Shown: in pieces, positions 8,950 to 17,692 of the stretch
Layout: the number at the start of each line of letters is the position of its first letter
Numbering within the stretch: position 1 is the first letter of the stretch
Source: Lentisphaera marina
GTDB taxonomy: Bacteria > Verrucomicrobiota > Lentisphaeria > Lentisphaerales > Lentisphaeraceae
Assembly (NCBI RefSeq): GCF_028745505.1
Contig: NZ_JAQZZL010000001.1
Coordinates: 1,857,818 to 1,921,817 of the forward strand
Length of the DNA stretch: 64,000 bases
Direction of reading: 5' to 3'
Position numbers and translations under genes: made by a program
The notes under the pieces: generated by a model
The model's database searches: none
What the model was told of the DNA's origin: nothing
The model's input: only the letters and a program-made list of their open reading frames with translations

Positions 8950-9314
8950 TCCTTATGTGCGTAAAGTTTGAGTGTATCTAATGGAATGACTTCTAGGCAA
9001 CGTGCGTTACAGGCTTCTAAAATCACCGGAGCTGCTTTTTCTTTTTCTTCTGCCTGAAGCCAACGAAGAGCACAGACACACCATTTATCACCGGGTTTTA
9101 AACCAGGGAAATTATACTCGGGAACTGGGGTCGAAAGATCGTTGCCAGCGCGTTTGGAGAATTCCAGGAATTCTTGTGTAATGAAGCAGCATACTGTATG
9201 CGAACCTAAATCCATTGCCCCTGTGTGGCAGAATCCGTCACGATAAAAACCCGTTTGGCTTTTTGTACAACAGACTTCTAGGGCTGTGCCTAAAACGTTT
9301 AATTGATTACTCAT
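8946..9314 (-). CDS. DUF2237 family protein
   Basis: A 122-residue protein of the DUF2237 family. Its hallmarks are LNVLGTALEVC near the start, then TGFYRDGFC, DLGSHTVCC, NDLSTPVPEYNFPGLKPGDKWCVCALRW, and a conserved CNARCLEVIPLDTL close to the end. It is rich in cysteine with several in fixed spots, but no biochemical function is known for the family. First gene of a minus-strand run with ldcA and the MBL hydrolase; it overlaps ldcA by 4 bp. Confidence 0.85.
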   Translation of the reverse strand: MSNQLNVLGTALEVCCTKSQTGFYRDGFCHTGAMDLGSHTVCCFITQEFLEFSKRAGNDLSTPVPEYNFPGLKPGDKWCVCALRWLQAEEKEKAAPVILEACNARCLEVIPLDTLKLYAHKE

Positions 9315-9435
9315 AGTAGTCCTTATTTATTATAAGAAAACTAAGCAAAACTATGAGAAAGTCAAAGGGATATGAACATTGAAAAAGCAGGTGGGGGATT
9401 TACTTTGTGAAAAAAGTTTATAGAAAGGCTGAAAA

Positions 9436-9969
9436 ATGAAAATTTGTCCGAAGAAATACTCTGGGAAATCAAATATTGTTATGGTGGGTATGCCTGGAGC
9501 TGGCAAAAGTACCATTGGGGTTCTACTTGCAAAAGAAACGAGTTTCGATTTTTTAGACGTAGACGTTTATATACAAGGACAAGAACATAGACGCCTCCAA
9601 GAAATTATAGACCTTGAAGGAATTGATGTCTTCAAGGGCTTAGAAGAAAAATACCTCTGCCAAATCGATGTGGATGGAGTCGTAGTTTCAACTGGTGGTA
9701 GCGCTATTTATTCTCAGAAAGGTATTTCAGCACTTTCCCAAAAAGGTCTCGTCATTTTTCTCAAAATTAACATGCAAACACTCGAAGAGCGTTTGGGAGA
9801 CTTCAGTACCCGTGGTGTTGTAATTGCTCCTGGACAAACTTTTGAAGACCTTTTTGCTGAGCGTAATAAGCTCTATAGTGAGGCAGCTGATCTTGTTATT
9901 GAGTGCGATGGTAAAACCCAAGATGAGTTAGTAGACGAAATTGTGGCTAGAGTCTTTATTGGCAAGTAA
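9436..9969 (+). CDS. aroK: Shikimate kinase-like P-loop kinase
   Basis: A 177-residue P-loop kinase of the shikimate kinase family, which phosphorylates the 3-hydroxyl of shikimate on the way to chorismate. The Walker A motif GMPGAGKST is at residues 18-26. The DVDVY acidic segment that binds Mg and shikimate follows at 41-45, and STGGSA at 85-90. The substrate-binding Arg normally seen in an FRxxE motif is a Lys here (VFKGLE, residue 67), and the lid sequence is shortened. This makes the assignment good for family but less certain for substrate. aroE and aroB occur elsewhere in the window, so a kinase for this pathway is expected. Confidence 0.75.
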   Translation: MKICPKKYSGKSNIVMVGMPGAGKSTIGVLLAKETSFDFLDVDVYIQGQEHRRLQEIIDLEGIDVFKGLEEKYLCQIDVDGVVVSTGGSAIYSQKGISALSQKGLVIFLKINMQTLEERLGDFSTRGVVIAPGQTFEDLFAERNKLYSEAADLVIECDGKTQDELVDEIVARVFIGK

Positions 9970-10070
9970 TTAGGAAACTAGCCAGCTCAATCGACTTATG
10001 ATTGATGAAGCTGATAAAGAAAACGCGAATTATACTTCATCGAGAAAAAGTCTAAGTGACTTAAATCAAC

Positions 10071-10102
10071 AAAAAAGCCTCGATCATCGATCGAGGCTTT
10101 TT
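10071..10102. terminator. Bidirectional terminator between aroK and hisD
   Basis: A perfect stem GCCTCGATC / GATCGAGGC with loop ATC is flanked by A and T runs on both sides. It can stop transcription from aroK on the plus strand and from hisD on the minus strand. Confidence 0.9.
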
Positions 10103-10149
10103 GGATTTCTATCAGATGGACTTAAAAGTAGGTGTCCGCCTGGTAGAAC

Positions 10150-11436
10150 TTATTCGAAGCGAATTGTTCCACTGCGTCCGTGAGCGCCTAAGCCTTCGGC
10201 TTTTGCCATGGCCGCAACGGCACCAACTTCTTTTTGTAGAGCTTCTTTACTGTACTTAATTAAGCTTGTTCTACGGAAGAATTGATCAACTGTGAGGCCT
10301 GAGAAGTGATGGCCAGCACCGCCAGTAGGAAGTACGTGGCTTGGACCAGCGACAAAATCACCCACGGGTTCAGGAGTCCAAGGACCGAGGAAGATAGCAC
10401 CGGCATTGGAAATTTGTGCAGCTACATCATCGGCATCTTCAGTGATAATCTCCAAATGTTCAGGAGCATAGAGGTCGGCAACTTCTGCAGCAGCTTCCAT
10501 GTCATTAACTTTGATGAAGAAAATCCCGTTGTCTAATACCTTATCGACGCATTCGACACGGCCGAGAAGTTCTTTTTGTTCAAGAAGTTCTTTTTCAACC
10601 TCATCAATGAGCTCAGCACAATCAGTAACCATGACTGCTTGCTCGTAGCCAGAGCCGTGTTCAGCTTGAGAGAGTAGATCGGCGGCAATAAATTTAGCTG
10701 GAGCTGTTTTATCTGCAATGACCATGACTTCAGAAGGGCCAGCCACTAAGTCTAAAGAGCAGTAACCGTAGACTTGGCGTTTTGCAGCTGTTACATAAGC
10801 ATTTCCGGGACCGCAAATTTTACGAGCGCGTTTAATACTTTCTGTACCGTAAGCAAGGGCGCCAATTGCATAAACACCACCAAGCTTCAGGACTTCAGTG
10901 GCACCTGCTTTTTTAGCAGCGTAAAGAATAGCCGGATTAACTGTACCATCTTTTTGTGGAGGAGTCGTAATGACGATGTCTGGAACGCCTGCGGCTTTCG
11001 CAATCGCCGCCGTATGAAGAACAGTAGAAACTAATGGAGCCGTTCCACCGGGTACATAGCAGGCAATACGAGAGAGAGGTGCATACTTTTCTCCGAGCTG
11101 AACACCTTCGCGAGGGGAGTAATCCCAAGCTTGAGGCAGCTTTTGGCTAGAAAAATCAATGATGTTTGCGGCGGCAAGGTCGATGGCATCTTTGATGTCT
11201 TGATCAACTTTTGCATCGGCCGCATCAAGCTCTTCTTGGCAAACTTGGAATTGACCAGCAATAAGCTCGACACCATCGAATTTCTTTGCGTAATCAGAAA
11301 TAGCTTCATCGCCACGTTTGCGAATATCGCAAAGGATTTCGTTTACACTAGAAGCTATATCTTCGGGAAAAGCATTGCGTTCAAAGAGGGGGTCAAAGTC
11401 AGCCGTGCAGCGGCCAGTAAATTCCAAGCGTATCAT
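10150..11436 (-). CDS. hisD: Histidinol dehydrogenase
   Basis: A 428-residue zinc enzyme that oxidises L-histidinol twice with NAD to give histidine. Recognisable blocks are GGTAPLVSTVLHTA, GPGNAYVTAAKRQVYG, DLVAGPSEVMVIAD, the zinc/catalytic segment DLLSQAEHG, the catalytic APEHLEI and the late VGDFVAGPSHVLPTGG. The extent is normal for the family (about 430). The gene follows the PurO-type cyclohydrolase gene by 2 bp, so histidine and purine synthesis are co-expressed; both pathways meet at AICAR. It ends near a strong bidirectional terminator. Confidence 0.97.
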   Translation of the reverse strand: MIRLEFTGRCTADFDPLFERNAFPEDIASSVNEILCDIRKRGDEAISDYAKKFDGVELIAGQFQVCQEELDAADAKVDQDIKDAIDLAAANIIDFSSQKLPQAWDYSPREGVQLGEKYAPLSRIACYVPGGTAPLVSTVLHTAAIAKAAGVPDIVITTPPQKDGTVNPAILYAAKKAGATEVLKLGGVYAIGALAYGTESIKRARKICGPGNAYVTAAKRQVYGYCSLDLVAGPSEVMVIADKTAPAKFIAADLLSQAEHGSGYEQAVMVTDCAELIDEVEKELLEQKELLGRVECVDKVLDNGIFFIKVNDMEAAAEVADLYAPEHLEIITEDADDVAAQISNAGAIFLGPWTPEPVGDFVAGPSHVLPTGGAGHHFSGLTVDQFFRRTSLIKYSKEALQKEVGAVAAMAKAEGLGAHGRSGTIRFE

Positions 11437-11438
11437 GC

Positions 11439-12080
11439 TTATTTATCCTTGAAAGCAACCTGGAATTTATCGCCGTCAGCAATAGCACAAACAGCGGAAA
11501 TTGGTTTTTCTAAATCAGCAAAGACACCTTCACCTAAAATGTAATCACATGCGCCTTCCGCAGATTCAACGTGGAAATCAGCATCTTTCAAGTGAACACT
11601 TGGAGTATTGTGATTGTAAGTTGCAACGTAGAAAGCTTGACCGGGCTCAAGTTTGATTTTGGTAACGTGAAGAGCGTCTTCGCGAACAGTACCGAGAGCA
11701 GCTTCGCCAGTTTTGATGTTGATGACTGAAGCAATACGAGGAGTACCGAGATGGTCGTGCTCATAGTCCATACCAAAAAGACCACTTACAAGTGCGTCGC
11801 GCATGTTCATGCCAGCATCAATTTTTTCAGTAATTGGGTCAGTGTGTGAACCATTTGTGGCAATTGCGTATTGACCATCTTGGCTGATACGTAGGCAGTT
11901 ATAGGCAATGTAAGGGTTCTTCATGATATCGTCTTCATGACCAGGCTTAGGAACGATAGCAATGCCGCGCTCTACTTCAACAGCGTGACGGTTCGGGAAT
12001 GAGTTAGAAGATACGCGATACATGGCACAAAGTTTGCCATCTTTAGTTTTTCCTACGGAAACAATACGACCTACGTACAT
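11439..12080 (-). CDS. purO: IMP cyclohydrolase, archaeal PurO type
   Basis: A 213-residue protein matching the PurO IMP cyclohydrolase family, first described in archaea, which closes FAICAR to IMP in the last step of purine synthesis. The N-terminal signature YVGRIVSVG, with YRVSSNSFPNR shortly after, is highly characteristic. It continues with YIAYNCLR, ATNGSHTDPI and DHLGTPRIA. Most bacteria use the cyclohydrolase domain of PurH, so this is an uncommon bacterial form. It is the first gene of a two-gene operon with hisD (2 bp gap). The shared metabolite AICAR, a by-product of histidine synthesis, makes the pairing sensible. Confidence 0.85.
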   Translation of the reverse strand: MYVGRIVSVGKTKDGKLCAMYRVSSNSFPNRHAVEVERGIAIVPKPGHEDDIMKNPYIAYNCLRISQDGQYAIATNGSHTDPITEKIDAGMNMRDALVSGLFGMDYEHDHLGTPRIASVINIKTGEAALGTVREDALHVTKIKLEPGQAFYVATYNHNTPSVHLKDADFHVESAEGACDYILGEGVFADLEKPISAVCAIADGDKFQVAFKDK

Positions 12081-12133
12081 GAGGTGTCCTTTGGTTTATA
12101 TAATGATAAGTTTAAAGGCGACTAATAAAGTCC

Positions 12134-12160
12134 AAAGAAGCTTTTTTTCAAAGCTTCTTT
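12134..12160. terminator. Hairpin between helicase gene and purO
   Basis: An 11-bp perfect inverted repeat AAAGAAGCTTT / AAAGCTTCTTT. It has no clear T-run after the stem in the minus direction, so it may be a weak terminator or only an mRNA 3'-end stabiliser for the helicase gene. Confidence 0.5.
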
Positions 12161-12203
12161 GAGGATAAATTATGACAGATGGAATCCTTCTGTCAAAACA
12201 AGT

Positions 12204-13517
12204 TTATTTATCGGTGTTTGGCTTTCTTGGGCGTCTTTTGGGCTTAAACTTTTTATCTTTACCAAATTCTTTTTTCTTTGGTGAATTAGAATTTTTATTA
12301 CGACTCTGAGAACGGTTTTGACGATTGTCATTTCGACGTTTCTTCGTATCTTTTTCAGCTTCTTTTGCTTGGCTAAAACTTGGAGCCTTAACCGTGATTC
12401 CAGGGACTTCCTTAACCGTGATATCTTTTTTGATGAGTTTCTCAATAGCAAAAAGTAATGAAGCTTCATCAACAGATACTAAAGAAATAGCTTCACCAGA
12501 ACAACCTGCACGACCTGTACGGCCTATGCGGTGAACATAATCTTCCGCAACTTGGGGGAGCTCGTAATTGACCACGTGGGGAAGTCTATCAATATCAATA
12601 CCTCGGGCTGCAATATCAGTAGCGACGAGAACGCGAACTTTGATAGCTTTAAAATCGGCAAGCGCACGAGTTCGGGCATTTTGACTTTTATTGCCATGGA
12701 TTGCTGCAGAAGTAATACCATCGGCTTCGAGCATTTGAGAGAGTTTATTAGCGCCATGCTTTGTACGGGTGAAAACGAGCACCTGATTCCATTCACCATC
12801 GCGAATTAAAGAGGAGAGTAGTTGGCGTTTTTTCGTTTTGGGAAGGTGATAGACGCTTTGATCAACAGTCTCGGCAGAAGTGTTTTCACGTGCGACTTCA
12901 ACCAAGCTTGGATTCCTGAGAATACTCTCAGATAAAGTTTTAATTTCTTTTGAATAAGTAGCCGAAAAGAAAAGTGTCTGACGCTTGTCAGGGACGAGCT
13001 TGATGATTTTCTTTATATCATGAATGAAACCCATGTCGAGCATGCGGTCAGCTTCATCTAAAATGAGGTATTCAATTCTTGAAAGATCGAGAGCTTTTTG
13101 ACCGGCTAAGTCGAGCAGACGACCAGGAGTTCCCACAACAATATCAACGCCCTTTCGGAGTTTTTGTTTTTGGGGATTTATACCAACACCGCCAAAAATG
13201 ACTGTTGAGCGAATATCGAGTCCTTTGCCGTAGAGGTCAACACTTTCCCCAACTTGTGCTGCTAGTTCACGTGTGGGAGTTAATACCAAGGCACGAGGAC
13301 GGTGGCCACCACGATTGGTGCCAGTACTTAATAGGTGAAGAATGGGTAAAGTAAAAGCCGCGGTTTTTCCTGTGCCTGTTTGAGCACCAGCTAAGATATC
13401 ACCACCTTTAAGGACGATGGGAATAGCTTGTTCTTGAATAGGAGTCGGCTCGGTGTAGCCCTGGAATTTTATTCCTGTGAGTATTTCGGTTCTTAAACCA
13501 AGTTTTTCGAATGACAT
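12204..13517 (-). CDS. rhlE: DEAD-box RNA helicase, RhlE-like
   Basis: A 437-residue ATP-dependent RNA helicase. All motifs are present in order: Q motif ([13 protein letters not shown]), Walker A AQTGTGKT near residue 45, PTRELA, TPGRLLD, DEAD at about 155, [13 protein letters not shown] and [10 protein letters not shown]. The core ends at about residue 375. A basic, Lys/Arg/Asn-rich tail follows, typical of RhlE/CsdA-type helicases that work on ribosome assembly or mRNA decay. The minus-strand gene is separate from purO by a 123-bp gap with a hairpin. Confidence 0.92.
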   Translation of the reverse strand: MSFEKLGLRTEILTGIKFQGYTEPTPIQEQAIPIVLKGGDILAGAQTGTGKTAAFTLPILHLLSTGTNRGGHRPRALVLTPTRELAAQVGESVDLYGKGLDIRSTVIFGGVGINPQKQKLRKGVDIVVGTPGRLLDLAGQKALDLSRIEYLILDEADRMLDMGFIHDIKKIIKLVPDKRQTLFFSATYSKEIKTLSESILRNPSLVEVARENTSAETVDQSVYHLPKTKKRQLLSSLIRDGEWNQVLVFTRTKHGANKLSQMLEADGITSAAIHGNKSQNARTRALADFKAIKVRVLVATDIAARGIDIDRLPHVVNYELPQVAEDYVHRIGRTGRAGCSGEAISLVSVDEASLLFAIEKLIKKDITVKEVPGITVKAPSFSQAKEAEKDTKKRRNDNRQNRSQSRNKNSNSPKKKEFGKDKKFKPKRRPRKPNTDK

Positions 13518-13679
13518 ATGTATCCTGCGTTATTGTCCGAAAAAAGCATTGTTGACCGATTCCTTCATGCGGAATAAATATTAGGAAGATGTGGGATACA
13601 GAATCGGTGTATATCCATTTTTCATCAGTGTAGTGCATTTATGGGATAATACTTTCAGAGCTGAAGAATATAAGTGCAT

Positions 13680-13706
13680 AAAAAAGGCGTAGACAGAATC
13701 TACGCC
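13680..13706 (-). terminator. Terminator after small membrane protein gene
   Basis: Perfect 8-bp stem GGCGTAGA / TCTACGCC with a 5-nt loop; on the minus strand it is followed by a T-run (A-run 13680-13685 on plus). Confidence 0.85.
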
Positions 13707-13730
13707 AAAATTTAACTATGTATCAAATAC

Positions 13731-14141
13731 TTATTGAAATTTTCTTGTGTAGGTCGCTTTGTTGTTGGGCGAGATGATCGATTGAACTTCGATGTTCTTC
13801 CAATCAAGATACTTCACATTATAGATGGGACGGTGATCGATTGAGTATAAAAGGTATTCATTATCGCTGACTTTTTCATAGGGGAGCGCGAAATTAAGGG
13901 TTTCGCAAGTTCCGTCGGGATTAAAAGAAAAGGCTGTGAATACCTTTTCAGAGTTGACCCATTCGCCAATGACATTTTCGTTACTATATTTAACAGATTC
14001 TTCTTCTAGTTTTTGAGTATTCCAAGAAATGAGTGAAAACTGCACCAATAAAATTAAGAGAATCCCAAGTAGAGTTAAACGGCGTTGATCTTTCTTTTCT
14101 GGGACGACGGGTAAGTTAGCTAATGTTTTTCTTTTCGGCAT
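13731..14141 (-). CDS. Small single-pass membrane protein, unknown
   Basis: A 136-residue protein I do not recognise. It has a short basic cytoplasmic start (MPKRKTL...KKDQRR), one membrane span at about residues 23-41 (LTLLGILLILLVQFSLI) and a roughly 95-residue external domain rich in Glu, Asn and Tyr. That domain resembles small lipocalin-like or membrane-anchored beta-domain proteins, but no motif is decisive. The clear terminator downstream and the normal composition support a real gene. It appears monocistronic, 130 bp downstream of birA. Confidence 0.6.
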   Translation of the reverse strand: MPKRKTLANLPVVPEKKDQRRLTLLGILLILLVQFSLISWNTQKLEEESVKYSNENVIGEWVNSEKVFTAFSFNPDGTCETLNFALPYEKVSDNEYLLYSIDHRPIYNVKYLDWKNIEVQSIISPNNKATYTRKFQ

Positions 14142-14271
14142 AGGATGACTCCAGTCTTTGTTAAAATTTGGTTAATCTTAATCGCGATTCGTAAAAAATC
14201 AAATGCTCTTTTGACTCTTACAAATGTTTACGGAATTCAAAAGAACTATCTTACAGCACTAAACGAATAAA

Positions 14272-15009
14272 TTAGTTTTTTATTGTGAGCTCACCGGTAT
14301 GAAAAACTAATATTGTTCCACTAGAGTCAATCATTATAGCGCCATCTTGACTAAAACCATGGACTTTACCTAAGTAAGAATGCCCTTTGTCATCGGTGAA
14401 TAATACAGTCTTGTCCCTGACTTGAGCCGCATTAATCCACGCTTCGCTTATATCTTTAGCATTACGATGATACAAATCATAAAATCTTTTAAAATGGCCT
14501 AAAACTTCTTCTTTTAAGGAACTGCGATTCCACGGGATGGAGGTTTCTAGTAGAAGGGATGTGGCGGGGCGTCCTAAATTTTTGAGGTCGCCATAGGTCA
14601 TGTTGATGTTGAGCCCCGCACCAATAATTAATGCAGTCATTTTATTTTGCTCAAAGATTCCTTCACAGAGGATTCCGGCAATTTTAGCATCACCTACTAA
14701 GACATCATTAGGCCACTTAATTCTAAGGTCTTGTATCTGATGTTGCTTTAGCGTTTCATAAATTGCGAGTGAGGCAATTTGCACGTAGGAGTTAACGCAA
14801 TGCGGAGATAAGTCATCATTTTTGATAACAATACTCATATAAATGTTTTTATCGGGGGGGGAAGTCCATGTGCGACCTAAGCGTCCTTTGCCTGCAGTCT
14901 GGGTATTGGTATATAAAACCGTGCCATGTGGGTATTGAGCTATGTTTCGCTTGGCTTCCTCATTTGTTGAATCAATTGATTCAAAATCAATTTCAGTGAG
15001 TTTAATCAT
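14272..15009 (-). CDS. birA: Biotin-[acetyl-CoA-carboxylase] ligase
   Basis: A 245-residue biotin protein ligase that makes biotinyl-AMP and attaches biotin to the carrier protein of acetyl-CoA carboxylase. The biotin/ATP loop appears as TAGKGRLGRTWTSP (residues 37-50), with KWPNDVLV at about 98 and a central GAGLNIN at about 130. It has no N-terminal helix-turn-helix, so it is a class I ligase without the repressor function of the E. coli protein. It is the last gene of the aroE-birA operon, overlapping the previous gene by 8 bp, and fits with bioC and the BioH-like gene upstream. Confidence 0.95.
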   Translation of the reverse strand: MIKLTEIDFESIDSTNEEAKRNIAQYPHGTVLYTNTQTAGKGRLGRTWTSPPDKNIYMSIVIKNDDLSPHCVNSYVQIASLAIYETLKQHQIQDLRIKWPNDVLVGDAKIAGILCEGIFEQNKMTALIIGAGLNINMTYGDLKNLGRPATSLLLETSIPWNRSSLKEEVLGHFKRFYDLYHRNAKDISEAWINAAQVRDKTVLFTDDKGHSYLGKVHGFSQDGAIMIDSSGTILVFHTGELTIKN

Positions 15010-16333
15010 TCTTCTGATTCACTAAGTCAAATAAATTAACTTTAGCTAATTCTTGTTGATAGACTTCAAAGTTTAGATTTTTCTTTTGAATGCCTAATTC
15101 AATAGTTTTGTCTTTATTAAATTTTTTGTCACCAGCGCCCATAACTGAATTATGGATATCAAGTAGAGATATGTTATGTAGATCACGACTAGCTTTAAAA
15201 ATCTCATTTCGTGCTCCTACGGGAGTAACAATGCCCGATTCGCTGAGCTGATTGAGGATTTTTTGCCCTAGTAAGACAGGGACCTGCAACTCTTGAAGGC
15301 GAATGTGCGCTTCCCACTTATCGCCGCTTAAAAATTTTCTAGAGATCGAAGTACAAATGACTATAGCGGCATTAAAGAGGTCTTCACCTTTTAATTGTGA
15401 AGATTCATCTTCGTCTTCATAGGTAGCATGATTTTGTAAAGCAAAGCAGAGTTGCGCACCTAAGAGGATGATTAACCAGGCAATGAATAACCAGACTAAA
15501 AAGAAGGGGATGATCGCAAAGGTTCCATACAGAGGATAAGAAGAAACACCAATCTGTAGGTTTACATAGATATATTGAGTGATTGACCAGCCAATGGTAA
15601 CCATGAAGCTTGCTATGAAAGCAGGGCGAAAATTAACTTTGGTATTGGGAAGGAAACGATAGAGGAATGTAAAACCAAAAGCAATGATTAGCGGGCTTAT
15701 GACTTTGACTAAAAGGCTGTAGAATTCAAAAATTCCTTCACCAAGGAAGAGGTTGCTAGTGAGGTACTCTTGGACTCGATTACTGGACAAAAAAGCATTG
15801 GCGGAGGCTGTAGCAATTAGAATGGGAGGCAATGTGACAAAGATAAAGAGATACTCTTTAACTTTAGTCATCATGTCGCGATTTTTTTTGATCCCCCAAA
15901 TCATATTAAAGGAATGTTCAATCTTACTCATCATACTTATTGCGGTAAACATCGAGATAGCCACCCCGACTAAGCCAATCGCTTTTAAATTAGCTTGATC
16001 AATTAAAACAAAGATTTGTATAAGGATATCACGTATTTGTTCGGGCAGCTCTCCGAAGAAAAACTCTTGTTGATCTTTGATCATGTCGGCTAAGCCCATC
16101 GCTTTTGAGAAGGCAAAAACGAAAGCCAAAGTAGGTAACATAGATAAAACGGTGATATTCGTTAATGCTGAAGCCTGCAGGGGCAAATTATTTTTATTAA
16201 AGTCATTAATTAATACTTTGAGACTGCGCAAAGCAATGATTTTGATCTTTTGAAGAAATTTTAAATCTTCTACATCATCCTCCCAAATGTTGAGAAAGAT
16301 TTTGTCGTGAATATTTTTTAGAACTTTTAACAT
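15002..16333 (-). CDS. YihY/BrkB family inner-membrane protein
   Basis: A 443-residue polytopic membrane protein of the YihY/UPF0761 (BrkB) family, sometimes wrongly called ribonuclease BN. About six hydrophobic segments lie in residues 40-290, and family patterns such as ALTNITVLSMLPTLAF, SRVQEYLT and FLVWLFIAWLIILLGAQL are present. The C-terminal 150 residues are soluble and contain a winged-helix-like region (LLGQKILNQLSESGIV). The molecular function of the family is unclear. It overlaps bioC by 7 bp and birA by 8 bp, so it is part of the same transcript. Confidence 0.88.
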   Translation of the reverse strand: MLKVLKNIHDKIFLNIWEDDVEDLKFLQKIKIIALRSLKVLINDFNKNNLPLQASALTNITVLSMLPTLAFVFAFSKAMGLADMIKDQQEFFFGELPEQIRDILIQIFVLIDQANLKAIGLVGVAISMFTAISMMSKIEHSFNMIWGIKKNRDMMTKVKEYLFIFVTLPPILIATASANAFLSSNRVQEYLTSNLFLGEGIFEFYSLLVKVISPLIIAFGFTFLYRFLPNTKVNFRPAFIASFMVTIGWSITQYIYVNLQIGVSSYPLYGTFAIIPFFLVWLFIAWLIILLGAQLCFALQNHATYEDEDESSQLKGEDLFNAAIVICTSISRKFLSGDKWEAHIRLQELQVPVLLGQKILNQLSESGIVTPVGARNEIFKASRDLHNISLLDIHNSVMGAGDKKFNKDKTIELGIQKKNLNFEVYQQELAKVNLFDLVNQKND

Positions 16334-17064
16334 AATTTCTGTGCTTGTAGAAAGGTTACCTCATATCGAGCTTCTAATATATTATCTGTTTTAAGTTTTT
16401 CGCATTCTTTTATGAGTTTCCTTAGCTGACTTGGGCTTAAGGGTTCTTCTTCGACATTAGCACCAATGCGATGGATTTTTTTAAAAAAATCTACAGAGGA
16501 ATCGAAGCTCTCAGAAAAGGGCAAAGTAAATTTACTGACCTTTGAAAATTTTTGTTCAGCCGCATGCTTTAATGATTTAGCATCACGATAAGCAAGTCCC
16601 CTATAATCAAGTTGAGCTAATTCAAAAGCTCTGGGCAAGAAATTTAGTGTGCCTAAGGTTGGAGTGGCGATTAGAATGGTCGCGTTTTTATTTGCGAACT
16701 TCGCAATTTTTTTCATCCACAGTTCCCAGTCATTAACCCATTGAATAGCCATACTCGTGATGATTAAATCAAAGCCATCACATTTTGAGGGAATTTCACA
16801 AACTTGAAATTCTACTTCTTTTCCCAGTTTTTCTTGAGCAACTTTAATCATATTGGGCGCTGGATCACAAACTAGGAGTTTACACTCGGGAAATCTTTCT
16901 TGAAGCTTTTGACTTATGTAGGCAGTGCCAGCACCGATTTCTAGGATTCGTTTGGGAGCAATTTGTCGAGGAACTTCCTCCAATAGAGTGTTAGCAATGC
17001 GTCTCTGTATGTGAGCATATTGGTCATAATCTTTTGCATGCGCGTTGAAGTGTCCTTTAGACAT
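16327..17064 (-). CDS. bioC: Malonyl-ACP O-methyltransferase (BioC)
   Basis: A 245-residue SAM-dependent methyltransferase. Motif I is RILEIGAGTAYIS, motif II LLVCDPAPNMI, and the typical BioC start is FNAHAKDYDQYAHIQRRIA. BioC methylates malonyl-ACP so that the fatty-acid enzymes can extend it to pimeloyl-ACP methyl ester for biotin synthesis. I choose ATG 17064, which has a GAGG ribosome site six bases upstream; a TTG four codons earlier is in frame but unnecessary. It overlaps the BioH-like gene by 8 bp, and birA is in the same operon. That context supports BioC over a generic ubiquinone-type methyltransferase. Confidence 0.85.
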   Translation of the reverse strand: MSKGHFNAHAKDYDQYAHIQRRIANTLLEEVPRQIAPKRILEIGAGTAYISQKLQERFPECKLLVCDPAPNMIKVAQEKLGKEVEFQVCEIPSKCDGFDLIITSMAIQWVNDWELWMKKIAKFANKNATILIATPTLGTLNFLPRAFELAQLDYRGLAYRDAKSLKHAAEQKFSKVSKFTLPFSESFDSSVDFFKKIHRIGANVEEEPLSPSQLRKLIKECEKLKTDNILEARYEVTFLQAQKLC

Positions 17065-17692
17065 TGTGAACCTCAAGGAATTTATTGATGAGTGCGTGCA
17101 CTTCTGTAGATTGGCTTAAGTCGTGTTTTTCATTTCTTAAGCAATGTTGTTCAGCATTAGGAAAGCGCCGTGCTAATTGCATAGCGACTTTAGGATGTAG
17201 AACTCTGTCTTGTCTTCCCCTTATTAATAATATGGGTAAATGACTAAGTTCAGTCTGTGTTATTTTACTTTTTAAAATATCTAAACCTTGAGCCAAATGA
17301 GCGATGTTGTATGAATTGTGCTCAAGAACAGGGCTTCCGGCGACTGTTTGGAATTCTGCAATGACTTTGGCAGGCTTGGATTTTAAATTAAGGTTCATTT
17401 CTTGGATACTATCGAGAATTTTTTGATCCTCATTATTTTGCCCACAAAACGAATTGAAGCCACTGAGAATGATGAGACCTTTACAAAATGGTGAAGAAGA
17501 AGCCTCGTCGATATAGAGGCTGCCAAGAGAGTAGGCAATGAAAATAAAGTCTTCCGTCATTTCACTCTGTAGAAATGCTTCTGGCTTCTGAGAACCTTTA
17601 GAATAGAAGTTCCAATCGAAGCATTTTACTCCAGGGATGAAATCAAAGTAACTTTGCTCGCAAGCCCAACCGGGAATAGCAATGAGTTTCAT
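17057..17692 (-). CDS. Alpha/beta hydrolase, probable pimeloyl-ACP methyl ester esterase
   Basis: A 211-residue alpha/beta hydrolase. The nucleophile elbow is AYSLGS with Ser55, the acid is in LIRGRQDRVLHP, and the His in NEKHDLSQ. The N-terminal PGWACEQSYFD oxyanion region resembles BioH/BioG-like gatekeepers that remove the methyl ester from pimeloyl-ACP. It lies directly before and overlaps bioC, and birA is three genes downstream, so a pimeloyl-ACP methyl esterase role is likely by context. It is shorter than E. coli BioH (about 256 residues), so it may be one of the many non-orthologous replacements. It overlaps the prepilin peptidase gene by 4 bp. Confidence 0.7.
   Translation of the reverse strand: MKLIAIPGWACEQSYFDFIPGVKCFDWNFYSKGSQKPEAFLQSEMTEDFIFIAYSLGSLYIDEASSSPFCKGLIILSGFNSFCGQNNEDQKILDSIQEMNLNLKSKPAKVIAEFQTVAGSPVLEHNSYNIAHLAQGLDILKSKITQTELSHLPILLIRGRQDRVLHPKVAMQLARRFPNAEQHCLRNEKHDLSQSTEVHALINKFLEVHNV

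Noticed and set aside
9998-10183. 61-codon open frame between aroK and hisD
   Set aside because: It crosses the bidirectional terminator and overlaps the end of hisD on the other strand; no ribosome site.
12170-12472. 100-codon lysine-rich frame overlapping the helicase 3' end
   Set aside because: Out-of-frame reading of the basic helicase tail; no own ribosome site.
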